Source: Sutcliffiella horikoshii
GTDB taxonomy: Bacteria; Bacillota; Bacilli; Bacillales; Bacillaceae_I
DNA length: 64,000 bases
Assembly: GCF_019931755.1 (NCBI RefSeq)
Contig: NZ_CP082918.1
Coordinates: 3,514,001-3,578,000, forward strand
Direction: 5' to 3'
Part shown: positions 8,147-18,507 of the stretch, one piece after another
How the letters are laid out: every line of letters begins with the position of its first letter
How positions within the stretch are numbered: the stretch's first letter is position 1
Notes under the pieces: model-generated
The model's input: the letters and a program-made list of their open reading frames with translations, nothing else
The model's database searches: none
Told to the model about the DNA's origin: nothing
Translations under genes and position numbers: made by a program

Positions 8147-9478
8147 TTATAAGATTACCGCAGCAATACAGCCGAAAATAATCAGCGGGATATTGTAGTG
8201 TAGGAAAGTAGGTACACATGTATCCCAAATGTGGTTATGCTGACCATCCGCATTCAAACCTGAAGTCGGTCCAAGCGTACTATCAGAAGCAGGAGACCCA
8301 GCATCACCTAGAGCAGCCGCTGTACCAACAATAGCGATTGTTGCCATTGCACTGAATCCTAGCTCCGCACACAACGGCACAAATATCGCTGCAATGATAG
8401 GGATGGTGGAAAAAGAAGATCCGATTCCCATGGTTATGAGTAGTCCGACTGTCAACATGGCTAATGCTGCAAGCAACTGATTAGATCCAATCCATTCTGC
8501 AGAAGAAGCAACCAATGTTTCAATATCACCAGTCTCTCTTAAAACACTTGCAAATCCTGATGCCGCAATCATAACAAATCCGATGAACGCCATCATTCGC
8601 ATACCTGATGTAAGGATAACATCGGTCTCATTGAATTTCATTACTCCGCCCGCATACAAGATGATGATCCCTACAAGTGAACCATAAATCATTCCTTGTA
8701 CATTCAACACCTCGCTTAGGTAGACTTGCGTGGCAAGCGAGATAACCACAGCCACTAAAGCAATGATGATAGATTTCTTAGTATATGTCTCTGTTTCTTG
8801 GTCTCCTATAGTTTTTTGTTCGTACGTTCTCGGCTTTCTATAGCTGAAGAAAACCGCAATTAGAAGTCCTACTATCATTCCTGAAACCGGTATTACCATT
8901 GCAGTTGGGATGGAGGATAAGCTGATATCCAAACCGCTTTCTTTCATATTCGTTCTTAAAATATCATGGAAAATTCCGCCAAACCCGACAGGCAACAGGA
9001 TGTATGGTGCCGTTAGACCGAAAGTGATGATCGTCGCTGTCAGCCTTCTGTCAATATTCAGTTCATTAAGGATCTTAAGTAATGGCGGAATTAAGATCGG
9101 AATGAACGCAATGTGAACAGGAACAACGTTTTGTGACATAATTGAAACTGCTAATAGGATAAGTAAAATAAGTACCTTGGATAACGCTTTTTTGCGTGTA
9201 TCTTCCTTTGTTCCAACTAGCTTAATAGCACCTTCAACAAGTGCATCCGGAAGTCCTGTTTTGGAAAGTGCCACTGCAAAAGCACCCAAGAGGGCATAAC
9301 TTAGGGCGACCGCTGCATTTCCTCCCAGACCTTCTGTAAAAGTATTGATTGTGGTTTCAACGCCTAAACCTCCAACCATTCCACCGATAAAAGCACCTGA
9401 AACCAGCGCAAGTACAACATTTATTCTAAGTAAACTTAATGTAAGCATAACCAATACGGCTATGATAACTGCATTCAT
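8147..9478 (-). CDS. yuiF: Na+/H+ antiporter-type transporter, YuiF family
   Basis: A 443-residue integral membrane protein with roughly 11-12 hydrophobic segments, including SQNVVPVHIAFIPILIPPLL and TMGIGSSFSTIPIIAAIFVP, and a GDAGSPASDSTLGPTSGLNA segment near the C-terminus. This matches the YuiF group of the ion-transporter superfamily, often annotated as Na+/H+ antiporter or amino-acid permease; the real substrate is not visible in sequence. The ATG follows GAAAGGAAG. The gene is monocistronic, with element A and a terminator downstream. Confidence 0.87.
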   Translation of the reverse strand: MNAVIIAVLVMLTLSLLRINVVLALVSGAFIGGMVGGLGVETTINTFTEGLGGNAAVALSYALLGAFAVALSKTGLPDALVEGAIKLVGTKEDTRKKALSKVLILLILLAVSIMSQNVVPVHIAFIPILIPPLLKILNELNIDRRLTATIITFGLTAPYILLPVGFGGIFHDILRTNMKESGLDISLSSIPTAMVIPVSGMIVGLLIAVFFSYRKPRTYEQKTIGDQETETYTKKSIIIALVAVVISLATQVYLSEVLNVQGMIYGSLVGIIILYAGGVMKFNETDVILTSGMRMMAFIGFVMIAASGFASVLRETGDIETLVASSAEWIGSNQLLAALAMLTVGLLITMGIGSSFSTIPIIAAIFVPLCAELGFSAMATIAIVGTAAALGDAGSPASDSTLGPTSGLNADGQHNHIWDTCVPTFLHYNIPLIIFGCIAAVIL

Positions 9479-9569
9479 AATAAAGACTTCCTTTCTATCT
9501 GTATATCATGTTGTTTTTTACTTTAGTCAATTAAATCATTAGAGAATTAGAGCAAAAAAGCATAAAGAT

Positions 9570-9599
9570 AAATTAACATAGATTTAGAGAGACTGTCAA
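9570..9599 (-). promoter_or_regulatory. possible SigA promoter of yuiF
   Basis: On the minus strand TTGACA (9594-9599) is followed after 18 bases by TAATTT (9570-9575), 92 bases before the yuiF start. Confidence 0.35.
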
Positions 9600-9651
9600 C
9601 GGAAAAGTAAGGAAAAAATTTGGATTGGCAAAGCGTTAAACGGGAGTTGGC

Positions 9652-10006
9652 GGTTAATCGACGCTGTTCCTTTCCGCTAATGGCTTCGCTTTCCTCGGGG
9701 CGACCTTGAGCCTCCTCGGCAAGCCTGCGGGGTCTCAACATTGCCGCTACTTCCCCGATGGAGTCTCCGCCATTAGCTCCAATCCACAGCTAGAAGTTAC
9801 GTGAACAAATCATCAATTCTTATTCAGTTAACTCGGTTAGATGTCCTTTTATTTACACTTAGTTAAATGAAGCAACCTTGTTGATTGGAGTGGAAGGCGC
9901 GCAGACGTCCGCGGGAGGAAGGGACAGGGGAGACCCCACAGGCGAAGCCGAGGAGGCTTCCGGACCGCCCGCAGGCAAGCGAAGCGCCTGGAACAGAAAT
10001 CAACAG
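9652..10006 (+). repeat. twin-hairpin intergenic element, copy B
   Basis: A full copy of about 355 bp, in the same orientation as copy A, lying downstream of pepA and upstream of yuiF (both minus strand). The centre conserves CTCGGTTAGAT and ACCTTGTTGATTGGAGTGG. It is the only copy between two co-directional genes that also faces a promoter region. Confidence 0.9.
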
Positions 10007-10024
10007 AATCTTATACTCTTAGTC

Positions 10025-10058
10025 CATAAAAAATACGCATCCTAAAGTAGGATGCGCA
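10025..10058 (-). terminator. terminator of pepA
   Basis: The stem CGCATCCT / AGGATGCG is followed by a T-rich tract on the minus strand. Confidence 0.8.
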
Positions 10059-10081
10059 TTAAATATACTCTGTATGAATGA

Positions 10082-11590
10082 TTAATTTTCTTCTGTCTGT
10101 CCAAAACGCTCTACTAGTGTAACAAGCGTTCTAACCATAGCTCCTGTTCCACCACTTGGACCAAGGTCATAGGCAGACTTGGCAGTAGCAGTACCTGCGA
10201 TGTCCAAGTGTACCCATGGAGTACCTTCTGCAAATTCTCCGATGAACGCTCCTGCAAAAATGGCATGCCCGTCACGACCCGGCGAGTTGTTCAGGTCGGC
10301 TACTTTGCTGCTGCGAACTCTTTCTTTTGCATGATCAAAAATCGGAAGTCTCCACATTTCTTCTCCTGCTTCATGGGATGCTTCAAGTACTTGTTCAAAC
10401 CATGCCTCGTCATTTGTCATCGCGCCTGTGGTGTGATGACCTAACGCGATGATGACTCCGCCAGTAAGGGTTGCCACGTCAACAAGGTAGTTAGCTCCAT
10501 GTTGTTTTGCATAGGTTACCGCATCAGCTAATACAAGACGCCCTTCCGCATCCGTATTTAAGATCTCGATCGTTTTTCCGCTCATGGAGGTGATTACATC
10601 ATCCGGTTTAAAGGCTTCTCCGCTAATCATATTGTCTGTAGAAGCAATAACTGCAAGCACATTTTGCTCCGGCTTCAACTCACCAATCGCTTCCATTGCT
10701 CCAAGCACCGTTGCCGCTCCACCCATATCTGTTTTCATTCCGACAATGCCGTCTTTTGGTTTGATGGAATATCCTCCAGTATCAAATGTGATTCCTTTTC
10801 CAACTAAACCGATCACATCTGTCCAGTCTTCTTTTCCTTGATATTTCAGCACGATCATCTTAGGAGGTTCCACAGAGCCTTTGTTAACAGCTAACAAAGC
10901 ACCCATCCCAAGCTTCTCCATCTCTTCTTTTTCAAGAATTTCAAGTTCAAAGCCATACTTCTCTGCTAGTCCAGCAGCATAGTTTGCAAGATCTGTTGCA
11001 GTTAACATATTACCTGGAAGGTTTACAAGCGTTCGAGCGCTATTTGTTCCTTTAGCAAAGACATATCCTACCTGTGCACTTGCTCCAACTTCTTCTTTAT
11101 CATGTTCTGTCAGTAGAACAACCTGCTCCAGGTTCACTTCCGGTTCATTGGATTTTTGCTTATATCCTTCGTACTTATAAGTTGCTAACGGAATCGATTC
11201 ACCCAAAGCATGTGCAACGTCTAACACATCCAAATCTTCTGTTACGAAAGGATCCAGCGCCACTACAACACTGTTAAGTTTTGATTCTTGAAGAGTTTTA
11301 CCCACTTTACCAAAAACCTTACGCAATTCAACGAAAGTCAGTTTCTCTTCACGACCTGTCCCCACTACAAAGATTCTTTTGTAGGAAGTTTTGCCAAATG
11401 TATGTATTCTTGCTAGCTTTCCTTTTTTTGCAGATATGTCTCCGTCTTTTAATAATTGCGTCAGATGTCCTTCCAACTGAGAATCTAGTTCTCCCAACAA
11501 TCCATCCAATTTGCTATGTTTCTCAGAAAGGCCTACTACCAACGCCTCCTGTTGACTTGAAAAGTCCACTTCATTATGTACGACAAACAT
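10082..11590 (-). CDS. pepA: leucyl (M17 family) aminopeptidase
   Basis: A 502-residue enzyme with the M17 signature [17 protein letters not shown] near residue 345. The metal and active-site segments [16 protein letters not shown] and MKTDMGGAA are also present. The first 150 residues form the variable N-terminal domain. It removes N-terminal residues from peptides in the cytoplasm using two metal ions. The ATG follows GGAGGTG. It corresponds to B. subtilis yuiE by sequence and position. It ends at its own terminator, with element B beyond it. Confidence 0.96.
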   Translation of the reverse strand: MFVVHNEVDFSSQQEALVVGLSEKHSKLDGLLGELDSQLEGHLTQLLKDGDISAKKGKLARIHTFGKTSYKRIFVVGTGREEKLTFVELRKVFGKVGKTLQESKLNSVVVALDPFVTEDLDVLDVAHALGESIPLATYKYEGYKQKSNEPEVNLEQVVLLTEHDKEEVGASAQVGYVFAKGTNSARTLVNLPGNMLTATDLANYAAGLAEKYGFELEILEKEEMEKLGMGALLAVNKGSVEPPKMIVLKYQGKEDWTDVIGLVGKGITFDTGGYSIKPKDGIVGMKTDMGGAATVLGAMEAIGELKPEQNVLAVIASTDNMISGEAFKPDDVITSMSGKTIEILNTDAEGRLVLADAVTYAKQHGANYLVDVATLTGGVIIALGHHTTGAMTNDEAWFEQVLEASHEAGEEMWRLPIFDHAKERVRSSKVADLNNSPGRDGHAIFAGAFIGEFAEGTPWVHLDIAGTATAKSAYDLGPSGGTGAMVRTLVTLVERFGQTEEN

Positions 11591-11690
11591 ATTTGAACAC
11601 CTCCATTTTATTGTAAGTTTATTATATCGAACTTAAGGAAATAAGGGTATAGTAATAGTAACAACTGCTGAGAAAGGGCGATACTATCAA

Positions 11691-12173
11691 ATGGAGTTAT
11701 TTTCTAATTTTCCTCTGTGGGCTGCACTTGCAGCAATCGGATTTGCACAATTTGTAAAGGTTCCTATTCAATATATTGCTTCAAGAAGGATTGATTGGTC
11801 CCTGATCACAAGTACAGGTGGCATGCCAAGCTCCCACTCTGCTGCGGTTACGGCATTAGCTACAGGCGTTGCATTTGAAACTGGCTTGGATTCTCCGGTT
11901 TTTGCCGTTGCGACCGTCTTTGCTATCATCGTGATGTTTGATGCAACCGGGGTTAGGAGACACGCGGGCGAGCAAGCAATTGTGTTAAACAAACTTGTTG
12001 GTGATTTTAACCGATTTGTGGAAGAGACCAAGAAATGGCCGAAAATGAATGAACAAGAAAAAGTGAAAGATTTGAAGGAACTACTTGGCCATAAACCGAT
12101 TGAAGTATTTTTCGGAGCGATTACAGGGATTTTGCTGACCATCATTTTGCATTATTTGGTTCATGTTATGTAA
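11691..12173 (+). CDS. yuiD: divergent PAP2 family membrane protein YuiD
   Basis: A 160-residue protein of the DUF212 (divergent PAP2) family. The segments STGGMPSSHSAAVTALATG and DATGVRRHAGEQ resemble the PAP2 phosphatase motifs PSGH and R-x5-H in a changed form. About four hydrophobic helices flank a charged central loop. No biochemical function is established to my knowledge. It is divergent from pepA and is followed after 15 bases by a cobalamin-binding-like gene, so the two probably share a transcript. Confidence 0.88.
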   Translation: MELFSNFPLWAALAAIGFAQFVKVPIQYIASRRIDWSLITSTGGMPSSHSAAVTALATGVAFETGLDSPVFAVATVFAIIVMFDATGVRRHAGEQAIVLNKLVGDFNRFVEETKKWPKMNEQEKVKDLKELLGHKPIEVFFGAITGILLTIILHYLVHVM

Positions 12174-12188
12174 AGGAGGTAGGAGTGG

Positions 12189-12998
12189 ATGAGACTTATA
12201 TCCATTTGTCCGAGCAACACGGAGTTGCTACACTATCTTGGATTGACAAGCAGACTAGTGGGAGTGGACGATTTCTCCGATTGGCCAAAAGAAGTTTTAG
12301 ACCTTCCAAAGCTTGGACCAGATTTGAATATCAATATGGAAAAGCTGGAAGCCTTAAAACCTGACTTAGTACTAGCCAGCTTAAGTGTCCCTGGAATGGA
12401 GCGGAACATTGAAGAGTTGGAAAAGCGTTCCATTCCACATATTATATTAAATCCACAATCACTCGAAGATATCGCGCGTGACTTGATGACGGTAGGAGAA
12501 CAAACAAATTCCTCCTCCAAGGCACACGAGATTGCTTCCTCTATGAGGGAAATAATCCAGACATACAGACAGTGCGCAACAGCATGTGAAAATAAACCCT
12601 CTTTGTATTGGGAATGGTGGCCAAAACCCATTTTTACTCCCGGCAAGATCAATTGGCTGACGGAAATAAGTGATTTGGCAGGGGCAGTCAATATCTTTTC
12701 CGATAAAGAAGTGGCAAGTTACCAGACAGAGTGGGCAGAAGTGGTGAAGAAGAATCCTGATGCAATTTGTATGATTTGGGTTGGGGTAAAGGAATCAAAA
12801 ATGAATCCTAAGCATGTGATGAAACGGGAAAATGCCGAGACCATCCACGCCGTTCGAAACTCCCACATACATGTACTAGAGGAGAGCCTCTATTGCAGAC
12901 CTTCTCCAAGGCTTATCTTAGGATTACAAAAACTTGCAGCCCTTCTTCACCCTACAAGCTACCCCGCGTACACGGGAAACGACCCTTTATTGAAATAA
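12189..12998 (+). CDS. cobalamin/iron-siderophore-type binding-fold protein without signal peptide
   Basis: This 269-residue protein has the BtuF/periplasmic-binding type III fold: it opens RLISICPSNTELLHYLGL, then gives LVGVDDFSDWP and LEALKPDLVLAS, all typical of BtuF-like domains. It lacks any signal peptide or lipobox, so it should be cytoplasmic, as for other signal-less cobalamin-binding-like proteins of Bacilli. No ABC permease is adjacent. The ATG follows AAAGGAGGTAGGAG. The ligand cannot be read from sequence. Confidence 0.8.
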   Translation: MRLISICPSNTELLHYLGLTSRLVGVDDFSDWPKEVLDLPKLGPDLNINMEKLEALKPDLVLASLSVPGMERNIEELEKRSIPHIILNPQSLEDIARDLMTVGEQTNSSSKAHEIASSMREIIQTYRQCATACENKPSLYWEWWPKPIFTPGKINWLTEISDLAGAVNIFSDKEVASYQTEWAEVVKKNPDAICMIWVGVKESKMNPKHVMKRENAETIHAVRNSHIHVLEESLYCRPSPRLILGLQKLAALLHPTSYPAYTGNDPLLK

Positions 12999-13000
12999 CA

Positions 13001-13044
13001 AAAAGCCGTACCCTCAGAAAACATTCTGAAAAGGTACGGCTTTT
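13001..13044. terminator. bidirectional terminator between binding protein and yuiC
   Basis: The stem AAAAGCCGTACC / GGTACGGCTTTT lies between convergent genes. Confidence 0.85.
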
Positions 13045-13050
13045 GTCATG

Positions 13051-13773
13051 CTATTCTCCGGTCCCTCTATATTGCTGACGGAACACCTGCATGCTTTCTT
13101 CTTCGTTTAACCTATTTAATTCTTCCTCGGTCAATGTGCCATCGCCTTTTTTAATAATATAAACATCTATGGTCTGCTTGCCCCAATCATTGAACACTTC
13201 ATCCACTGTATCGTAGTAGAGATCGATTTTATTCCCTTTAATCGCACCGCCGATATCAGCCACTACTCCATAGCCATAACCGGGTATAAATAGTATTGTA
13301 CCTATGGGAAAGACATTGATATCTGCTGCAATCGTCGAGTATAGATCCCTTTTCACTTTAAGACCTGAGTATGTAATCCCATAGCTTGGATCACCTGGAT
13401 TCTTGCCTGTTGATTCATAGCCTGCTGTATATCCAGTGGCGTGGACCGTATGTGTCTCGTATTGATCCCACTCTAGATCTTCCAGTTTCTTTGGCTTATC
13501 TATCGCCTCTTCCGCTGAAACCATGGTAGGTGTTGCAGAAAGGAAATTCAATTGTTTTAAGTCTAGTCCGATTTTCTTAAAGAAGCCTTCTTGTTCTTCT
13601 TCTTGATCACCTTGTCCATTAGTGGCATATATGTTATTTTCTTTTAGCCAGTTGTGAATGGTGGATGCCTCAACACCTGATATGGATTGGAAGGTTACAG
13701 ACAGAGCAAGTACAAATAATAACCCGATAACCGTCCTCCGACAAATTGTTTTCGCTAATTTCATGTGATTCAC
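13051..13773 (-). CDS. yuiC: 3D-domain secreted cell wall protein YuiC
   Basis: A 240-residue protein with an N-terminal hydrophobic segment (residues about 12-32) serving as signal or anchor and a C-terminal 3D domain at about residues 130-225. The visible motif is [17 protein letters not shown], followed by [20 protein letters not shown], whose aspartates give the domain its name. 3D domains of this type are lytic transglycosylase-like muralytic enzymes. The GTG at 13773 fits GGAG at five-base spacing better than the internal ATG nine bases later. It is the orthologue of B. subtilis yuiC by sequence and position. Confidence 0.9.
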   Translation of the reverse strand: MNHMKLAKTICRRTVIGLLFVLALSVTFQSISGVEASTIHNWLKENNIYATNGQGDQEEEQEGFFKKIGLDLKQLNFLSATPTMVSAEEAIDKPKKLEDLEWDQYETHTVHATGYTAGYESTGKNPGDPSYGITYSGLKVKRDLYSTIAADINVFPIGTILFIPGYGYGVVADIGGAIKGNKIDLYYDTVDEVFNDWGKQTIDVYIIKKGDGTLTEEELNRLNEEESMQVFRQQYRGTGE

Positions 13774-13965
13774 TCACACTCCTCTCACAAGATATTCCTT
13801 CCCTGTTTTGAAGAAAAGTATTCCTTTTTTGTGAGAAAAGCTAGTAATCACCTATTTTTTCCAATAATAAATACTAGATTAGTGGAGTATTTCGATGCAT
13901 TAGGCAATTAAAAAAAACCGGCCAAAAAACGCTCGGTCCTTCTTAAAAATAAAACATTAGTTTGT

Positions 13966-14322
13966 GGTTTACAGCCGCTGTTCCTTTCCGCAAATGGCTT
14001 CGCTTTCCGCGGGACGGTGCTTGAGCCTCCTCACAACGCTTCAGGGGTCTCAATCTACCGTTACTCCCCCGCTGGAGTCTACGCCATTTGCTCCAATCCA
14101 CAGCTAAAATTTGTGTAAATGTTACGTTAATGCTTGTTCAGCTACCTCGGTTAGATACCTTTTCATACACCTTAAATGAATGAAGCCATCTTGTTGATTG
14201 AAGTGGAAGGCGCGTAGACGCCCGCGGGAGGAAGGGACAGGTGAGACCCCGGAAGGCGAAGCCTGAGGAGGCTCACGGACCGCCCGCAGGCAAGCGAAGC
14301 GCATGGAACGGAAATCAACCGG
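13966..14322 (+). repeat. twin-hairpin intergenic element, copy C
   Basis: A full copy of about 357 bp between yuiB (upstream on the minus strand) and yuiC. Orientation is the same as all other copies. Together with the weak hairpin at about 13910-13945 and the yuiB terminator it accounts for the 600-base gap. Confidence 0.9.
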
Positions 14323-14346
14323 ATTATATACTTTCTTATTCATAAA

Positions 14347-14378
14347 AAATAAGAACCGGCACAGTACCGATTCTTAAC
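14347..14378 (-). terminator. terminator of yuiB
   Basis: The minus-strand stem AAGAATCGG / CCGGTTCTT is followed by ATTTTTTAT. Confidence 0.75.
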
Positions 14379-14384
14379 TTGACT

Positions 14385-14708
14385 TTAAAACATTTGATAT
14401 CCATTTTTGCGAAGCATTTTAATCACGATACCAGAAGTGATCGCCCCAGCTAAGCCACTCAACAAAATAGTGATATCCGCAACCTGCAAGGAAGCAACCT
14501 CTGAGCCGAGTTTTGAAAAAGCACTAGCTGGCTCCCTGAAATAATCGATCAATCTCACATCATCCTGAGCGATGATCCACACACATACTATTGGATAAAT
14601 AATTGCCATTATCCAAGACATGCGCAATAACATATTTAAAAGGAATCCGATTCCAAAGAAAAGTACAAAAAATAAGACAACAGATATAAGTAAAATTGGT
14701 ATATTCAA
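14385..14708 (-). CDS. yuiB: YuiB family membrane protein
   Basis: A protein of about 107 residues with three predicted membrane helices (residues about 4-26, 30-47 and 76-95) separated by a short polar stretch. It matches Bacillus YuiB in sequence and position; function is unknown. I place the start at the TTG at 14708, because the site GGAGGTG lies eight bases upstream, whereas the TTG at 14714 is only one base from it. It lies downstream of yuiA with a large hairpin between them. Confidence 0.82.
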   Translation of the reverse strand: MNIPILLISVVLFFVLFFGIGFLLNMLLRMSWIMAIIYPIVCVWIIAQDDVRLIDYFREPASAFSKLGSEVASLQVADITILLSGLAGAITSGIVIKMLRKNGYQMF

Positions 14709-14782
14709 TACCAAGCACCTCCATTACACATCTTTCCTTAGTGTACTGAAAGCGTTGATACGAGTCAATTAATTTTGGCAAT

Positions 14783-14854
14783 CAAACAAAAACACAATCG
14801 CAATTGTCCTAAATACGTCATAAATGACCTATCATAGAACTAGCGCGATTGTGT
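14783..14854 (-). terminator. long-loop hairpin between yuiA and yuiB
   Basis: On the minus strand ACACAATCGC and GCGATTGTGT pair over a roughly 43-base loop and are followed by TTTTGTTTG. It looks like a terminator or attenuator separating yuiA from yuiB. Confidence 0.6.
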
Positions 14855-14869
14855 GGAAAACTCATAAAT

Positions 14870-14992
14870 TTATTTCCTTCCGCTTCCTCCACAGCAGGAA
14901 CAAGTTTCTGATCCGCCTAGCAAAAGTTGAAAATACCCCTTACCCGAACAATACGGGCAATCCTTCTTCTCTGTTTGCAGTTGATTTTTCAT
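14870..14992 (-). CDS. yuiA: YuiA, 40-residue double-CxxC protein
   Basis: This small gene is below the usual ORF length cut-off. It encodes 40 residues with two zinc-ribbon-like motifs, CPYCSGKGYFQLLLGG and CSCCGGSG, resembling the CxxCxGxG repeats of DnaJ. The four cysteines probably bind one zinc ion. The ATG is preceded by GGAGG eight bases upstream. Sequence and neighbour (yuiB downstream) match B. subtilis yuiA. Function is unknown; a chaperone-like or metal-binding role is only suggested by the motif. Confidence 0.9.
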   Translation of the reverse strand: MKNQLQTEKKDCPYCSGKGYFQLLLGGSETCSCCGGSGRK

Positions 14993-15167
14993 TCCCTATC
15001 CCTCCAGATGATTTTTCTCAAAACAGAAATTTAATTTAATTTTCTGATAATATATCATCCTTTTTAGGGAAAAGGAAAGGGACAAAAACGGCTGAAAAAT
15101 ACGATGTAAGCGAATACATCTTATCCAATCTTTCTGTTTCTTACTTTTTCTTAAATTTACAGAATTA

Positions 15168-15647
15168 TTAGAAAAATAACTTGTACGAACTATAGTTAAA
15201 AACCTGTCCGGGATTCATGGCATTCGTTTCTTTTAATATAGAAAGGTTTGTAAGCTTGGAGCAATAGTGGATGAGTAAAGAAGAATCCGGATCACTCTCC
15301 AATTCCTCAAGCGATTTAAATGCCGCGTCAGATAGTTCGCTTTCCTGATAGACAACGTCTTTGTTTAAGGGAGTACATAAAAACAGGAGCATATTATCGC
15401 TAATCCTTTCCTTAATCACGCCAGATCTGACTCCAACCAAACCGTCAACTTTTACTCTAATGCCTGTTTCCTCTAATATTTCACGAGCAACAGCCTCATC
15501 TACGGTTTCATTTGCTTCCACAAATCCTGCAGGAAAGGACCATTTCCCCTTTAGTCCTCCGTAACTTTTTTTCACGACAAGCCATTTGCCGTCCTCCGCT
15601 ACCACAATACCTGCAACCGCGAGCCAGACATTTTCTCTTTTTCCCAT
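15168..15647 (-). CDS. Nudix hydrolase
   Basis: A 159-residue protein with a complete Nudix box, GFVEANETVDEAVAREILEE followed by TGI (G-x5-E-x7-REUxEExGU), so it should hydrolyse a nucleoside diphosphate linked to another moiety using magnesium or manganese. The GKWSFPAG lead-in is typical. The substrate cannot be predicted. It sits between yuiA and yumB, all on the minus strand, with a terminator separating it from yumB's end. Confidence 0.92.
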   Translation of the reverse strand: MGKRENVWLAVAGIVVAEDGKWLVVKKSYGGLKGKWSFPAGFVEANETVDEAVAREILEETGIRVKVDGLVGVRSGVIKERISDNMLLFLCTPLNKDVVYQESELSDAAFKSLEELESDPDSSLLIHYCSKLTNLSILKETNAMNPGQVFNYSSYKLFF

Positions 15648-15700
15648 GTTATCGTCCCCCTGTTTCTAGCTGATAAAGTAATGGTATCAGGAAAAAAGGC

Positions 15701-15740
15701 AAAAAGAAAAGCTGCACGTTATAAAAGGTGCAGCTTCTTT
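15701..15740 (-). terminator. terminator of yumB
   Basis: The minus-strand stem AAGCTGCACC / GTGCAGCTT is followed by TTCTTTTTGCC. Confidence 0.8.
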
Positions 15741-15750
15741 AAGATATATT

Positions 15751-16968
15751 TTATAATACGTTAAATTTACCTTTTTTCATTACTAGTCCAGCTCCACCGA
15801 TCATATATAGAGCACGGTTGTCGACCATTTTCTTCATGAAAGATGCTTTGGAACCCCAGATTTTGCGACCGAATACTACCCCGATTGCATCATCTTCACC
15901 TAGAGAACAAACTGTTCCTTTTAGGTCTGGAGTGAACGTTTGTAATTCACCTTGGCCACGAACCAATACTGCCAAGTTTTTCGCACATACTTCCCCTTGC
16001 TGCATCGCGATTTGTGCAGTTGGAGGGTATGGACGGTTGATTTCTTCGTTGATGATTAGAGAACAGTCTCCAACGATGAATACATCCTCATGTCCAGGAG
16101 CGCGCAAGTATGGATCTACTTTCACACGGCCACGCATGTTTTCGAATCCGGAATCTTCCACCAAGTGGTTTCCACGTACACCAGCAGCCCAAACAACTGT
16201 ACCAGCTTTGATTTCTTCCACTTCTTCGTCTTTTGCAACGATGATTCCTTCTTCCGTCGCTTCTTTGATCGCTGTGCCAATTTTGAACTCTACGCCTTTA
16301 CGCTCAAGCGTGTTTACAGCGTATTCCACTAGTTCTGGATCAAACCCAGGAAGTACAGTCGGTGCTGCTTCTACACACACGATGCGTACTTTTTCTTTAG
16401 GAATATCAAACTCTTGGCAAAGTTCAGGAACACGGTTAACTAATTCTCCAAGGAACTCGATACCAGTAAATCCAGCTCCACCAACTACGATAGTTAAACG
16501 ATCGTCGCGGCGGTGTGCTTCTGTGTTGTAAGTAGCAAATTGATATTCGATGTGTTCACGGATCTTACGAGCAACATTTAGGTTTGCGATTGTGAACGCA
16601 TGCTCTTTTAAGCCTTTGATGCCAAAAGTCTCTGCTTCATAACCAAGACCAACCACTAGGTAGTCGTAAGAGATTTCTCCGCCTTTAGTCAATGCAACAG
16701 TTTTGGCTTCACGGTTGATGCCAGTAACTGTATCGTGTAAGAAATGAATCTTGCTGCGATCAATAACATCAGAGATTTTGTAACGCGTACGATCAGCTGG
16801 CAATGTTCCTGCTGATGCTTCGTGTAACCATGTAGACTCGTAATGGTAATCGTTTTTGTTTACCAACGTAATATCGGCTTCATTGACACCGATCATTTTT
16901 TGAAGACGAACAGCCGTTACTAGTCCACCGTAACCTGCACCTAGAATAACTATACTTGGCTTTTTCAA
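15751..16968 (-). CDS. yumB: type II NADH dehydrogenase-like flavoprotein YumB
   Basis: A 405-residue FAD/NAD(P)-binding oxidoreductase: N-terminal dinucleotide fold [14 protein letters not shown], a second nucleotide fold [17 protein letters not shown] near residue 170, and the FAD-contacting VFIVGDCSL near residue 305. It resembles type II (non-proton-pumping) NADH:quinone dehydrogenases at the membrane face. The start is set at the TTG at 16968, just before [14 protein letters not shown], behind AAAGGTG; this gives the usual family length and avoids 22 odd N-terminal residues. It is divergent from yumC, and the two share a 409-base control region. Confidence 0.93.
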   Translation of the reverse strand: MKKPSIVILGAGYGGLVTAVRLQKMIGVNEADITLVNKNDYHYESTWLHEASAGTLPADRTRYKISDVIDRSKIHFLHDTVTGINREAKTVALTKGGEISYDYLVVGLGYEAETFGIKGLKEHAFTIANLNVARKIREHIEYQFATYNTEAHRRDDRLTIVVGGAGFTGIEFLGELVNRVPELCQEFDIPKEKVRIVCVEAAPTVLPGFDPELVEYAVNTLERKGVEFKIGTAIKEATEEGIIVAKDEEVEEIKAGTVVWAAGVRGNHLVEDSGFENMRGRVKVDPYLRAPGHEDVFIVGDCSLIINEEINRPYPPTAQIAMQQGEVCAKNLAVLVRGQGELQTFTPDLKGTVCSLGEDDAIGVVFGRKIWGSKASFMKKMVDNRALYMIGGAGLVMKKGKFNVL

Positions 16969-17377
16969 ATGAATCACACCTTTTATATTGAAATTTTTTA
17001 TAAAATAAATATGAAGACATGGAACAAATCCCACTTTACCTACTCTTACTATCCACTATTAAGATAAAATTTATTAGAAATAAATGATTGTGAAATACTT
17101 CACGAATATGGACGGCAAAAAAGTGCGAAATTTGTCACAAAGAAACTTAACCTACCTAACATCATATTCTTTTTCCGTCTTTTTTTCAAGACAAAATCAT
17201 AGTTTAAAAAGCTTTAAAATATTCGGAAAAAACAAGTAATTTAGAACAAAAATTCCTAAACTTCTATCTATTTTCAGTATATGTTCCCCTTTTTCCAAGG
17301 TTGAAAACAGAAATTGTGAGAAAATTATGCTATGATAAAGAAAGAAAGTTAACAAATGTTTAGGGGGATAGATTAAG
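16969..17377. promoter_or_regulatory. divergent control region between yumB and yumC
   Basis: An AT-rich, non-coding 409-base stretch. A TATGAT at 17331-17336 with an upstream TGC (extended -10) is the best candidate for the yumC promoter; no good -35 is evident. Nothing else was recognised. Confidence 0.4.
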
Positions 17378-18370
17378 ATGAGCGAAGAACAAAAAGTATT
17401 TGACATCACCATCATCGGTGGAGGGCCTACTGGCTTATTCACTGCTTTCTACGGAGGTATGAGGCAGGCTAGCGTCAAAATCATTGAAAGTCTACCACAA
17501 TTGGGTGGACAGTTATCCGCATTATACCCCGAAAAGTACATATATGATATTGCCGGCTTCCCAAAGATCCGTGCACAAGAATTGATCAACAACCTAAAAG
17601 AACAGATGGCCAAGTTTGAGCCAACGGTTGCACTTGAGCAATCTGTACAAACCCTTGAAAAAATGGGAGACGGCACGTTCAAGATTGTAACAGATAAAGA
17701 AACACACTATTCCAAAGCAGTAATCATAACTGCCGGTAATGGAGCATTCCAACCACGCCGCCTTGAGCTTGAGAACGCTAAGGAATATGAAAACAAGAAC
17801 ATCCACTATTTTGTTGACGATATGAATAAATTTGCAGGCAAAAAAGTCGTTGTATTCGGCGGCGGGGATTCCGCTGTTGACTGGGCGTTAATGCTTGAGC
17901 CGATCGCTGAGAAAGTAACACTGGTTCACCGTCGTGACAAGTTCCGTGCACATGAGCACAGTGTCGAAACATTAATGAATTCCAAAGTTGAAATTAAAAC
18001 GCCATATGTACCGGCGGAACTGATCGGTGACGAGAACGCAATCAATCAGGTTGTCCTCGAAAAAGTAAAATCCGAGGACCGTGAAGTATTGGATGTTGAT
18101 GATGTAATTGTAAACTATGGATTCGTTTCCTCCCTTGGCCCTATCAAGGATTGGGGGCTTGAAATCGAAAAGAATTCCATCGTGGTCAACTCCAAAATGG
18201 AAACGAATATCTCCGGAATTTATGCTGCTGGAGATATTTGCACCTACGAAGGAAAAGTGAAACTAATCGCTTGCGGCTTTGGCGAGGCACCTACTGCTGT
18301 AAATAACGCCAAATCTTATATCGATCCAAAAGCAAAAGTACAACCGCTTCATAGTACTAGTTTATTCTAA
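17378..18370 (+). CDS. yumC: ferredoxin/flavodoxin--NADP+ reductase, thioredoxin-reductase-like type
   Basis: A 330-residue flavoprotein with an FAD fold at the N-terminus ([17 protein letters not shown]), an NADP-binding fold [15 protein letters not shown] near residue 160 with HRRDKFRAH, and the C-terminal FAD motif [17 protein letters not shown]. Like YumC it lacks the CxxC redox pair of thioredoxin reductase, so it fits the ferredoxin-NADP+ reductase that moves electrons between NADPH and ferredoxin or flavodoxin. The ATG follows a site with AGGGGGAT. It ends at a strong terminator. Confidence 0.95.
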   Translation: MSEEQKVFDITIIGGGPTGLFTAFYGGMRQASVKIIESLPQLGGQLSALYPEKYIYDIAGFPKIRAQELINNLKEQMAKFEPTVALEQSVQTLEKMGDGTFKIVTDKETHYSKAVIITAGNGAFQPRRLELENAKEYENKNIHYFVDDMNKFAGKKVVVFGGGDSAVDWALMLEPIAEKVTLVHRRDKFRAHEHSVETLMNSKVEIKTPYVPAELIGDENAINQVVLEKVKSEDREVLDVDDVIVNYGFVSSLGPIKDWGLEIEKNSIVVNSKMETNISGIYAAGDICTYEGKVKLIACGFGEAPTAVNNAKSYIDPKAKVQPLHSTSLF

Positions 18371-18389
18371 GCCGACTATGAAGGTGCAG

Positions 18390-18424
18390 CCAACCCTTGT
18401 GGAAAACAGGGGTTGGTTTTTTTG
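18390..18424 (+). terminator. terminator of yumC
   Basis: The stem CCAACCC / GGGTTGG is followed by seven T. Confidence 0.85.
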
Positions 18425-18507
18425 TGTTTGGGAGACATTTCCTCTGTAACCTTCCTCCACCTTTCACCGTCTAACTTATTAACAAACCTAATGAGGTGAT
18501 CAGCCAA

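Noticed and set aside
7798..8198. Several short ORFs on both strands inside element A (and equivalents in copies B, C and F)
   Set aside because: They arise from GC-rich inverted arms, share no start signals and are not conserved between copies.
14745..14760. TGAAAGCGTTGATA upstream of yuiB, similar to a motif near 24736 upstream of yuzB
   Set aside because: It only partly fits a cre site, and two occurrences are too few to call a shared operator.
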